Shown: positions 33,333 to 40,610 of the stretch, piece by piece
Position numbering within the stretch: position 1 is the stretch's first letter
How the letters are laid out: each line of letters opens with the position of its first letter
From: Chloroflexota bacterium
GTDB taxonomy: Bacteria; Chloroflexota; Anaerolineae; Anaerolineales; Villigracilaceae
Length of the DNA: 44,127 bases
Direction: 5' to 3'
Assembly: GCA_024224815.1 (NCBI GenBank)
Contig: JAAENC010001176.1
Span: 1-44,127, forward strand
The notes under the pieces: generated by a model
Told to the model about the DNA's origin: nothing
Database searches by the model: none
Seen by the model: only the letters and a program-made list of their open reading frames with translations
Made by a program: the position numbers and the translations under genes

Positions 33333-34468
33333 TTGCTCAAATCAATCTCTACAGACTTAATGGTTTTCATTTCTCCATTTTCAATGGTCAGTAAATATAA
33401 AGTTCGTTGAACATCACCATAAGCATCAAAAGAGATATTGCCATGAACGCCAGTAAAATTCTTTGTCTCCAGCAAGGCTTCCCCTAAATCATCCTGAGTA
33501 CCCATTGTTTTTTCGAGAGCAAAAGCCAAAACCTGGACTGCTTCATAGCCATAGCCGGCAGCAAAAGTTGGTTGCCTCCCAAAGCGTTTTACAAAAGCAC
33601 CTTCAAAAGAAAGGTGAGCTGGAGATTGATTGTTTTCGTCATGCGAAACAACAGTTAATACGCCATCTACTGCTTCCCCGCCATTTTGAATAACTTCATC
33701 AGTGAATGCCCAATTTGAAATTAATATTTGCACATCAAAATCAATCAGCTTAGCTCGCTGAGCAAGCAAAGCAGTATCAACAGCAGATCCAAGAACCAAA
33801 AGTCCATCGACCTTCGCAACTTTAGCTTCTTCTAAAAGATGAGTAAAATCGGGGCTTTCAAGTGATGAAAATTGGTTGTCCGCAACAACTTCTCCACCAA
33901 GTTCTTCAAAATAGGTACCAAAGCCATCTCGATAAGATTGTGTATACGCAAGATTGCTTGTATCATAAAAAGTGATTACTCTCCTGATCGCTAACTCATC
34001 ATATGCATAATGAGCCAGACTTCTGGCATGATCGGTATTAACGGGCATAAGACGGAAAAAGTTATCTTTTTGGCCTGCCAGTTCGGGCGTAGAAACAGTT
34101 GGGCTAAGAAAAACCATTTCAGAATCCATTACTTCTGGCCACACAGCCATCATTGTTCCGCTGGTCATATGCCCAATTATTGCACTTACATCGGCCTCTA
34201 TCAAAGCCTTGTCAGCGGCTAATGCGCCTTCAGCAGTAGCAAGATCATCTTGAACGACTAATTCAATCGGATGTCCATCAATACCTCCGGCATCATTAAT
34301 AGTTTCTACCGCCAATAAAGCACCATCTCGTCCATCCACCCCCAAAGCCGCATTTCTCCCCGTTAGCTCAGCTGTAAAACCAATACGGATCGGTTCTTTT
34401 CCACCACAAGCTGAAAGAGTCAAAAAAACAAAAATAAAAACAAAGCAACGGTACACACGCTTAACCAT
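33329..34468 (-). CDS. Periplasmic-binding lipoprotein (Leu/Ile/Val type), no ABC partner
   Basis: 379 residues. Signal peptide with lipobox LTLSAC (Cys about 21), then IRIGFTAELTGRNAALGVDG and NDAGGIDGHPIELVVQDD of the Peripla_BP_6 fold. Two lobes follow (SAIIGHMTSGTMMAV, VITFYDTSNLAYTQSYRDGF, AAGYGYEAVQVLAFALEKT). Transport partners are absent; instead its stop overlaps the GGDEF-EAL start by 4 bp. Inference: it captures an extracellular amphipathic amino acid or similar ligand and docks on the dCache sensor, controlling c-di-GMP. Confidence 0.88.
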   Translation of the reverse strand: MVKRVYRCFVFIFVFLTLSACGGKEPIRIGFTAELTGRNAALGVDGRDGALLAVETINDAGGIDGHPIELVVQDDLATAEGALAADKALIEADVSAIIGHMTSGTMMAVWPEVMDSEMVFLSPTVSTPELAGQKDNFFRLMPVNTDHARSLAHYAYDELAIRRVITFYDTSNLAYTQSYRDGFGTYFEELGGEVVADNQFSSLESPDFTHLLEEAKVAKVDGLLVLGSAVDTALLAQRAKLIDFDVQILISNWAFTDEVIQNGGEAVDGVLTVVSHDENNQSPAHLSFEGAFVKRFGRQPTFAAGYGYEAVQVLAFALEKTMGTQDDLGEALLETKNFTGVHGNISFDAYGDVQRTLYLLTIENGEMKTIKSVEIDLSK

Positions 34469-34559
34469 TAGAACCTCCTCAGCTAAAACTCACCTTCTAT
34501 AACCATGGAATTATTATAGAGGAATTCACCCAATAAAACCACCACCGAAATCAGATGTT

Positions 34560-34596
34560 TTGCACCTGCTTAGGTTTTATTGTAGAATCCCTCACA
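34560..34596 (+). promoter_or_regulatory. Promoter of a probable leaderless mRNA (GT2 gene)
   Basis: TTGCAC at 34560-34565, 17-bp spacer, TAGAAT at 34583-34588, seven bases, then ATG at 34596. The geometry puts the start of transcription on the A of the ATG. No RBS is present. Same arrangement as at 28010. Confidence 0.65.
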
Positions 34597-35753
34597 TGAA
34601 CAGCATTATTTCTTCCTCCCTATTCATTATCGGCATCCTGATTCTTCGATGGTTACATAGCCAACATAAAATTGAAAATCTCGAAAAAAATATTTCATTA
34701 GCCCAAAACACGCCCCTAATTTCCATCTGTGTCCCCGCCCGCAATGAAGAGCGCAATATTCGCCGCTGTGTAGAAAGTTTACTCGCGCAAACTTACCCCA
34801 ATTTTGAACTTATTATTTTAGAAGATAGATCAACAGATTCCACCGCCAAAATATTGGATGAGCTTGCCCAAAAAGATACCCGTTTAAAAATCATCTCCGG
34901 AAACGTTCTCCCTTTGGGCTGGGCCGGTAAACCCCATGCATTAACCCAAACATCTGCATCTGCGCAAGGTGAATGGCTCTGCTTCGTCGATGCCGATACT
35001 TTCGCCGCACCGGACGCGCTCAACGCAGTTTATACAAATGCACTCAAAAGGGACGCCGATCTTTTCACTATTTTCACCCACCAAGAAATGGAATCTTTCT
35101 GGGAGCGAACAATTCTGCCCCTCGTCTTAACCGCCCTCTCGGCAGGGTTTTCTCCACGCAAGGTCAATGACCCCAAAAGCGATATTGCCATTGCGAACGG
35201 ACAATTTATTTTTATCAAAAGAAGCGTATACGATGCAATTGGCGGTCACGCCGCAATAAAAGATTCCATCGTCGAAGATAAAGATTTAGCGATGCTGACA
35301 AAATCATCCGGCTACAGGCTAATCATCGCCGATGGCAGCGATTATGTTCGCACACGAATGTACACATCTCTACCCGAAATGTGGGAAGGCTGGACGAAGA
35401 ATATCTATCTCGGTTTAAGGGATGAGCCGCGTTTGGTCGTTTTAGGGATTTTTGGAGCTTTTCTCGCGCTCTCGGCGGCTTTACTGCTTCCGCTTTGGGT
35501 TGCTTGGGGTGTTTATTTAACGGTGTCCAGCCCAAATCAGGCGGGTTTCGTGATTCTCATCCAAGCACTGCTTTTATGGGCTTATCTGATCTATTGGCGC
35601 GTAAAAGCAAATGAGGGAATGGATGTCCCCGCATGGTACGCGCTCACAGTTCCGCTCGGCGCAGGTGTTTTCGCAGCGATGATGTTTACATCTGCATTTA
35701 AAGTAATTTCGGGGAAAGGGGTAATGTGGAAAGGCCGAAATTATAAACGATAG
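34596..35753 (+). CDS. GT2 glycosyltransferase, membrane-attached (CrtQ/CruC-like)
   Basis: 385 residues from the ATG at 34596. An N-terminal TM helix (about 3-18), then GT2 catalytic blocks ISICVPARNEERNIRRCV, LIILEDRSTDSTAKIL, PLGWAGKPHALTQ and the DXD motif in LCFVDADTF. The acceptor block VEDKDLAMLTK follows, and three C-terminal TM helices (about 285-305, 313-335, 348-370). The WAGKP element and TM arrangement recall carotenoid glycosyltransferases (CrtQ, CruC) and other lipid-linked enzymes, but the substrate is not decided. No carotenoid genes are nearby. An upstream TTG at 34560 is rejected because it is part of the -35. Confidence 0.82.
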   Translation: MNSIISSSLFIIGILILRWLHSQHKIENLEKNISLAQNTPLISICVPARNEERNIRRCVESLLAQTYPNFELIILEDRSTDSTAKILDELAQKDTRLKIISGNVLPLGWAGKPHALTQTSASAQGEWLCFVDADTFAAPDALNAVYTNALKRDADLFTIFTHQEMESFWERTILPLVLTALSAGFSPRKVNDPKSDIAIANGQFIFIKRSVYDAIGGHAAIKDSIVEDKDLAMLTKSSGYRLIIADGSDYVRTRMYTSLPEMWEGWTKNIYLGLRDEPRLVVLGIFGAFLALSAALLLPLWVAWGVYLTVSSPNQAGFVILIQALLLWAYLIYWRVKANEGMDVPAWYALTVPLGAGVFAAMMFTSAFKVISGKGVMWKGRNYKR

Positions 35754-35759
35754 TATTTT

Positions 35760-36461
35760 TCACTCCCATCTACCTTCGGCAAAACTCTCTAGTTTCTCTC
35801 TATCGACAATATAAATGCGCCGATTCTTCAGTTCGATCGCGCCGCCACGCTCCAGTTCTTTTAGAGAGCGAGCGATGACTTCGCGCACGGAGCCAAGTCG
35901 CGCTGCTATTTGATCTTGGGTGAGCCGTGCGTTATTTTCTCCGCTTAGAGAGTCTTCGGGGAGTTTAATGAGCAATCTTGCCAGCCGATGTGTGACCTGA
36001 AAAAAGGCCATTCCGCTGACACGATGAACAAGATTACGCAGGTTATTGGCAAAATTATTGATAATTTTCTGCGCATAGAGTGGATGAGCGAGGGTCAGCT
36101 CGCGCAATATATCACCTTTAATAACCCAAACTTCACTTTCTTCAAGCGTTGCGGCATTTACCGGATTCCTGCCGCCACCAAAAACGGAGACTTCGTTGAA
36201 GGTATCGCCTTCGCTAAGAATATTTACAATATATTGCCGCCCTTGCGGGGAGAGTCTGTAGATTTTAGCGCTGCCGCTTTTGAGAATATGCAAGCCTGCG
36301 CTCTTTTCTTCTTCGAGAAAGATCGTTTCATTGCGTTTAAAGAGATGCAGGTGCATTTCTTCTGCGACCATCTCCAGAGCAGACTCATCTAAGCCCTCGA
36401 AGTAAATATTGCCGCGCAAAATTTGTAATTTTTGGGATGTAGGTGGGGAAAGTATTTTCAT
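35760..36461 (-). CDS. Crp/Fnr-family transcription regulator
   Basis: 233 residues from the ATG at 36461 (the frame opens 7 codons earlier). An N-terminal cyclic-nucleotide-type beta-roll (about 10-120) has FKRNETIFLEEEKSAGLHILKSG and LSEGDTFNEVSVFGGG; a long dimer helix (about 125-150); a winged helix with LTQDQIAARLGSVREVIARSLKELERGGAIE. There is no N-terminal Cys cluster, so it is not an Fe-S Fnr. The ligand is unknown. The stop lies 6 bp from the GT2 stop on the other strand. Confidence 0.9.
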   Translation of the reverse strand: MKILSPPTSQKLQILRGNIYFEGLDESALEMVAEEMHLHLFKRNETIFLEEEKSAGLHILKSGSAKIYRLSPQGRQYIVNILSEGDTFNEVSVFGGGRNPVNAATLEESEVWVIKGDILRELTLAHPLYAQKIINNFANNLRNLVHRVSGMAFFQVTHRLARLLIKLPEDSLSGENNARLTQDQIAARLGSVREVIARSLKELERGGAIELKNRRIYIVDREKLESFAEGRWE

Positions 36462-36493
36462 ATTTTTAAAGAGTACAAACAATAAATAATGCT

Positions 36494-36592
36494 GATTTTA
36501 CGAGCGGAGCAATGTCTTTACAACACGGCAAATTTCTTGCTAAGAAGAAGATTGCTTCACCCAAAAAAACATCGGCTTCGTAAAGGCATATC
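36494..36592. repeat. Degenerate dispersed palindromic repeat between Crp and PRTase
   Basis: Contains acgagcggagcaatgtcttt, cacggcaaattt, gaagattgcttc and tcggcttcgtaaaggcat, matching in order the palindromic repeat at 20096-20190 in degenerate form. No ORF is seen in 36483-36625. Confidence 0.5.
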
Positions 36593-36625
36593 ATTCTATC
36601 GCTTCATTTCACCCGCGACTCCTAT

Positions 36626-37129
36626 TTACGCCAAAATCCTGTTTCCGCCGCGTCTGTCGATCTCCCACGGGTAGATGATGAATTTGTTGGTCACATCAGC
36701 GTAATAGTCGGGGCGGGTTTCTCCAAATAAATTTCGATAGGGGTTAAAGTGCAGCACACAGGTTTCTGGTGAGCCGCCTGCCGCAACCACACGATTTTTA
36801 ACAGCGGTGATCGTGCGCCCTGATCCCCAAACGTCGTCCATAATTAACACTGTGCGATCTCGTAATTGCTCATCGGCAGGAAACTGAATGAATTGCGGCC
36901 ATGCCATGAGCTTGCTTTCCTCGGCGGCAATTTCTGCGGGGAAATCTACAGCCGCTGTCAGAACGTGAGTGATATCCATCGCCTCTGCCAGCAAGCCACC
37001 GGGGACGATTCCGCCGCGCGTAATCATGACCATCGCGTTAAATTCTCGGTCAAATTTGGGAATCAGATAATTGATCAAACGATCTATATCTGTCCAGGTT
37101 AGCACAATATGTTTGGGTTCAGGGGTCAT
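36626..37129 (-). CDS. Xanthine/guanine-type phosphoribosyltransferase
   Basis: 167 residues of type I PRTase fold. The PRPP loop is TVLIMDDVWGSGRTITAVKN (about 98-117), with an earlier AMVMITRGGIVPGGLLAEAM loop (about 32-51). It resembles the hypoxanthine/xanthine or regulator-type PRTase group, so the role is purine salvage from PRPP. ATG at 37129. It follows the GCS2-like gene after a repeat-rich 84-bp gap. Confidence 0.85.
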   Translation of the reverse strand: MTPEPKHIVLTWTDIDRLINYLIPKFDREFNAMVMITRGGIVPGGLLAEAMDITHVLTAAVDFPAEIAAEESKLMAWPQFIQFPADEQLRDRTVLIMDDVWGSGRTITAVKNRVVAAGGSPETCVLHFNPYRNLFGETRPDYYADVTNKFIIYPWEIDRRGGNRILA

Positions 37130-37134
37130 ATTTA

Positions 37135-37208
37135 GTCTTCAGCTTTTAGACCTTAGACATCAGACACCAGCTTTTAGCCGAAATCTAAGGTCTGAAGTCT
37201 AAGATCTA
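37135..37208. repeat. TCTAAGGTCTGAAG simple repeat, inverted copies
   Basis: Half of the gap reads agaccttagacatcagac, the other half gaaatctaaggtctgaagtctaagatct. The two halves are inverted copies that can fold as agaccttaga / tctaaggtct. Similar TCTGAAGTC arrays occur in many bacterial gaps. It could cap the 3' end of the GCS2-like message. Confidence 0.55.
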
Positions 37209-37213
37209 GTTTT

Positions 37214-38371
37214 TCATACTCCGAGCATTGTTTCTGTCGTCAAAAAATCAACCACGGCAATTAACGCTTCTTCTTTGCTAGCTCCATTTTCAAGAGCATT
37301 CTGATAAGCCTGTACTTGCCGATCTGCGCTGGTGCCGCGTTCTAAAATTGTGCGAATATGGTCAATTTCTTCTCGGCTACCTAAATCATCAACGACATCA
37401 TCAATAAGTTCAAGCATTTCCAGCACGAGGAAATTCATTGGCACTTCTTCTTTAATCCCAAAATCGATCAATTTGCCTTCTATGCCATATCGCATAGCTC
37501 GCCATTTATTCTCTTTAATATGATGTTGCCGATAAAGCCGCCAACTCATATTCTTTTGGCGCAATTTAATCAGTTTCGCAACCAAAGCCTGGATCAATGC
37601 CGCAATGGATACAGCATCGTCAACGCTCGTACAAATATCAGAAATGCGTATTTCAAGCGTACCAAATTTCGGGTGTGGCCGCGCATCCCACCAGATTTTT
37701 GTCGCGTCCGGGTTGCCATCGGCGTCCACTGCCGAACCAACTTGTCCCAGCGTATCCACTAATGTTTGATATTCGGAAAAAGATTCAAAACTCGCCGGAA
37801 TGCCCGTGCGCGGAAGCATCTCAAAAACCACGCTGCGGTACGATTTTAATCCCGTATTTCTGCCCTGCCAAAAAGGTGAACTCGTTGTAAGCGCAAGAAT
37901 ATGCGGCAAAAAATAACGCAATTGGTTCATGATCTCGATCATTTTGTCACGATTTTCAGGACCCCCAAATCCAATATGGATGTGCATCCCAAACGTGAGC
38001 AAACGCTCTGCCACACCGCGCATTTTGTCTAAAACTTCTCTATAACGTTCGCCCGCATTTACATCCTGCTCCAGCCAGGAAGAAAAAGGATGCGTACTCG
38101 CCGCAGCAATTTTCATCCCCTTTTTCTCTGCCAAAGTTTTCACCGTTCGGCGCAAGCGGATCACTTCCTGCCGCAACTCTTTCACATTGCGGCAGACCTG
38201 GCTGCCCACTTCAATTTGGCTTTGCATAAACTCGGGTTTCAGCTCTTCCTCAGGGAAAATAAGCCGCCCTTGCTCCAGAAGTTCTTGCACATAAGAATGC
38301 AAATCACGCGTTTCAGGATGGATGATCTGATATTCTTCTTCAATACCAAGTGTAAGTGGGATACCGTACAT
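37214..38371 (-). CDS. GCS2-type carboxylate-amine ligase (YbdK-like)
   Basis: 385 residues from the ATG at 38371, preceded by AAAGGAGG at ideal spacing; the 29 codons upstream have no RBS. The start MYGIPLTLGIEEEYQ is the metal/ATP glutamate cluster of glutamate-cysteine ligase family 2. Other family blocks are FGMHIHIGFGG, LALTTSSPFWQGRNTGLKSYR, HPKFGTLEIRISD and KENKWRAMRYGIEG. It joins glutamate and an amine (cysteine in characterised forms). Without a glutathione synthetase nearby the substrate stays open. Confidence 0.88.
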   Translation of the reverse strand: MYGIPLTLGIEEEYQIIHPETRDLHSYVQELLEQGRLIFPEEELKPEFMQSQIEVGSQVCRNVKELRQEVIRLRRTVKTLAEKKGMKIAAASTHPFSSWLEQDVNAGERYREVLDKMRGVAERLLTFGMHIHIGFGGPENRDKMIEIMNQLRYFLPHILALTTSSPFWQGRNTGLKSYRSVVFEMLPRTGIPASFESFSEYQTLVDTLGQVGSAVDADGNPDATKIWWDARPHPKFGTLEIRISDICTSVDDAVSIAALIQALVAKLIKLRQKNMSWRLYRQHHIKENKWRAMRYGIEGKLIDFGIKEEVPMNFLVLEMLELIDDVVDDLGSREEIDHIRTILERGTSADRQVQAYQNALENGASKEEALIAVVDFLTTETMLGV

Positions 38372-38635
38372 AAATGCCTCCTTTCGAATAATGTGGGGAA
38401 TTTCTCTCAAGTTTACCATCCAGACAGGGCGATACGCTCGTGAATTTTGGCTTGCCACCCTTTAATGACATATCTCCTCCCGAATATGACCCCAGATATG
38501 ACCTCCAGCACTGTAGATTATGACCCTGCACCTTCTATACTGCCAGAGTAATTTTCCAGACGAAACTTATTTTGATTCTGCCCGTAGATTTATACAGAAA
38601 GAATCACGATAAAAAATACAACAGGAGTTTTCCCC

Positions 38636-39676
38636 ATGAAACGCTTATCCATCCTCTTTACCCTAGTCATCCTGACAATTATGCTCAGTGCTTGTGGCGC
38701 AGAAGCCCCCGGCGCAGCAGAAGAAGAAGGAACACCAATGCCCACCGTAATAGCTGATACGGCTATCATCGCCGAAGGGCGGCTTGAACCAGCCCAATAC
38801 GCAGATATTTCCTTCTCTGCCAGCGGCATCGTAGACGAGGTTTTTGTTGTTGAAGGCGCAGAAGTAAGCCAAGATGACTTGCTTGCTCTTTTAGAAAATA
38901 CAGATGCCCTCGAAGCAGATGTCACACGCGCCGAAGCAGATATTTTAACCGAAGTCGCCAAAGCCTACGAAGCCCTGCGCGTTGCCCAACAGCGACTGGA
39001 CAATTACTCTCTCCCCTCCAAATTTGACGGGCTAACACCTTCCCAGGCCGCAGAAGAGATGTTGGTCAAGGTAAATAAAGCAAGAGCGGACTATGAACCC
39101 TATTTAGGTTACGACAATCCGCGCGGCTACGTCAAAGATCTAAAAGATGTTTTAGATGATGCTTGGGCAGACTACAACCAATCTTTAACCTGGATGAATA
39201 GAGAAGCCGATCTCGAAGCCGCAAAAATCCGCTTGGCTCAAGCACAATTAGATTATGAAAATCTTCAATCTGGTGATGCTGTTGCCGGGCAAAGCAATCT
39301 ATCCTCAGCGCGGATCGCACTCTCAAATGCCGAACTCCGCTCACCCATTTCGGGTACGGTAGCAGACCTAAATGTCAAGGTCGGTGAATCGGTTGCTGCG
39401 GGGCAGGCATCCGCCACAATTGCAGACTTCTCCTCTTGGCTGGTTAAGACCACTGATCTAACAGAATTGGACGTAGTGAATATCGCTGAAGGACAAAAAG
39501 TGACGGTAACGCTCGATGCAATGCCAGAATCCCCATTAACAGGCACTGTACTTTCCATTGGCCAGAATTATGCTGAAAGCCAGGGCGATGTCGTTTATGA
39601 AGTAACAATCTCTCTTGAAGAAATTGACCCTGCTATGCGTTGGGGTATGACAGCGTTAGTTGAGTTTGTGGAATAA
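38636..39676 (+). CDS. MacA/HlyD-like membrane-fusion lipoprotein
   Basis: 346 residues. Signal peptide MKRLSILFTLVILTIMLSAC with lipobox, so anchored on the outer face of the membrane. First half of a lipoyl domain (ISFSASGIVDEVFVVEGAEV), a helical hairpin (about 95-225, EADILTEVAKAYEALRVAQQRL), second half lipoyl (LRSPISGTVADLNVKVGESV), and beta-barrel (LTELDVVNIAEGQKVTVTLD). It serves as adaptor of the ABC exporter encoded by the next two genes. The gap to the ATPase holds a palindromic repeat. Confidence 0.9.
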   Translation: MKRLSILFTLVILTIMLSACGAEAPGAAEEEGTPMPTVIADTAIIAEGRLEPAQYADISFSASGIVDEVFVVEGAEVSQDDLLALLENTDALEADVTRAEADILTEVAKAYEALRVAQQRLDNYSLPSKFDGLTPSQAAEEMLVKVNKARADYEPYLGYDNPRGYVKDLKDVLDDAWADYNQSLTWMNREADLEAAKIRLAQAQLDYENLQSGDAVAGQSNLSSARIALSNAELRSPISGTVADLNVKVGESVAAGQASATIADFSSWLVKTTDLTELDVVNIAEGQKVTVTLDAMPESPLTGTVLSIGQNYAESQGDVVYEVTISLEEIDPAMRWGMTALVEFVE

Positions 39677-39684
39677 AACTATTA

Positions 39685-39765
39685 CTCTCCCCCCCTCTAA
39701 CTCCCCCCGCAAGCGGGGGGAGAATAGTTCCTCCCCCGTTGACGGGGGAGGTTAGGTGGGGGCTG
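39685..39765. repeat. GC-rich palindromic repeat in the exporter operon, copy 1
   Basis: Two strong hairpins, ctccccccgc-aagc-ggggggag and cctcccccg-ttga-cgggggagg, flanked by longer partly complementary arms (ccccccctctaactccccc / gggggaggttaggtggggg). It sits in the gap between lipoprotein and ATPase genes. Same family as the DNA at 40518-40605. Confidence 0.75.
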
Positions 39766-39779
39766 GTTTGGAGACAATT

Positions 39780-40610
39780 ATGCTAACCCTACCTTTTACA
39801 AAAAACGGCAAAAAGCCAGCCGAATCAAATGGCTACCCTCTTATTTCTCTACGTGGTGTGGATAAACTCTACAAAACAGCAGTTGGTGACTTCCCTGCCC
39901 TCGTAAATGTAGATTTGGATATCAAAGCCGGAGAATTCGTCAGCGTAATCGGGAAATCTGGCAGTGGAAAGACCACATTACTAAATATGGTCACCGGTAT
40001 CGACCGCCCATCAGCGGGTGAAGTTTGGGTGAACGAAACCGCCGTCCATGAACTAGGCGAAAATAAGATGGCGCGCTGGCGCGGGATCAATCTGGGCATT
40101 GTTTTTCAATTCTTCCAGTTATTGCCAATGCTCTCTGTGATCGAAAACATCATGCTTCCGATGGATTTTTGCAAAACCTTCCCTAAGAACGAGCGCAAGG
40201 AACGCGCGCTAGAACTCCTTGATCAAATGGAATTAGCCGACCACGCTTTCAAACTCCCCACTGCACTCTCTGGCGGACAGCAGCAACGTGTTGCAATTGC
40301 GCGCGGATTGGCAAATGATCCCCCTGTAATCATCGCTGATGAACCGACCGGAAATCTCGACTCGAAAACGGCCGAGCGTGTTTTTGAACTTTTCAACAAT
40401 CTGGTTTCACAGGGAAAAACCATCATCATCGTTACGCATGATAATGAAATGGCGAAACGAGCCTCCCGCGTTGCCTTAATTGCAGACGGTGAAATCGTCA
40501 GTGATAAACCAAATGGAAAGCCCCCATCCCAGCCTTCCCCCTTAGGGGGAAGGAGTAATTTCTCCCCCCTCGGGGGGGAGATGTCCGATAGGGCAGAGGG
40601 GGGCGCATGA
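39780..40610 (+). CDS. MacB-type ABC transporter ATPase with a repeat-derived C-terminus
   Basis: 276 residues from the ATG at 39780 (GGAG 9 nt upstream; an earlier GTG at 39756 is unlikely). Walker A GKSGSGKTTLL, Q-loop VFQFFQLLPML, signature LSGGQQQRVAIARGLA and Walker B VIIADEPTGNLDSKT. This LolD/MacB-type ATPase drives the FtsX-like permease encoded next, which it overlaps by 4 bp (ATGA). The last about 28 residues (PSQPSPLGGRSNFSPLGGEM then SDRAEGGA) are translated from a palindromic repeat and are not part of the family fold, which normally ends near ADGEIV. Confidence 0.9.
   Translation: MLTLPFTKNGKKPAESNGYPLISLRGVDKLYKTAVGDFPALVNVDLDIKAGEFVSVIGKSGSGKTTLLNMVTGIDRPSAGEVWVNETAVHELGENKMARWRGINLGIVFQFFQLLPMLSVIENIMLPMDFCKTFPKNERKERALELLDQMELADHAFKLPTALSGGQQQRVAIARGLANDPPVIIADEPTGNLDSKTAERVFELFNNLVSQGKTIIIVTHDNEMAKRASRVALIADGEIVSDKPNGKPPSQPSPLGGRSNFSPLGGEMSDRAEGGA
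40518..40605 (+). repeat. GC-rich palindromic repeat, copy 2, inside the ATPase 3' end
   Basis: Contains cttcccccttagggggaag and tctcccccctcgggggggaga. It encodes the PSPLGGR..SPLGGEMSDRAEGG string known as the translation of a common bacterial repeat. It has replaced or extended the natural 3' end of the gene while preserving the ATGA overlap with the permease. Confidence 0.75.
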
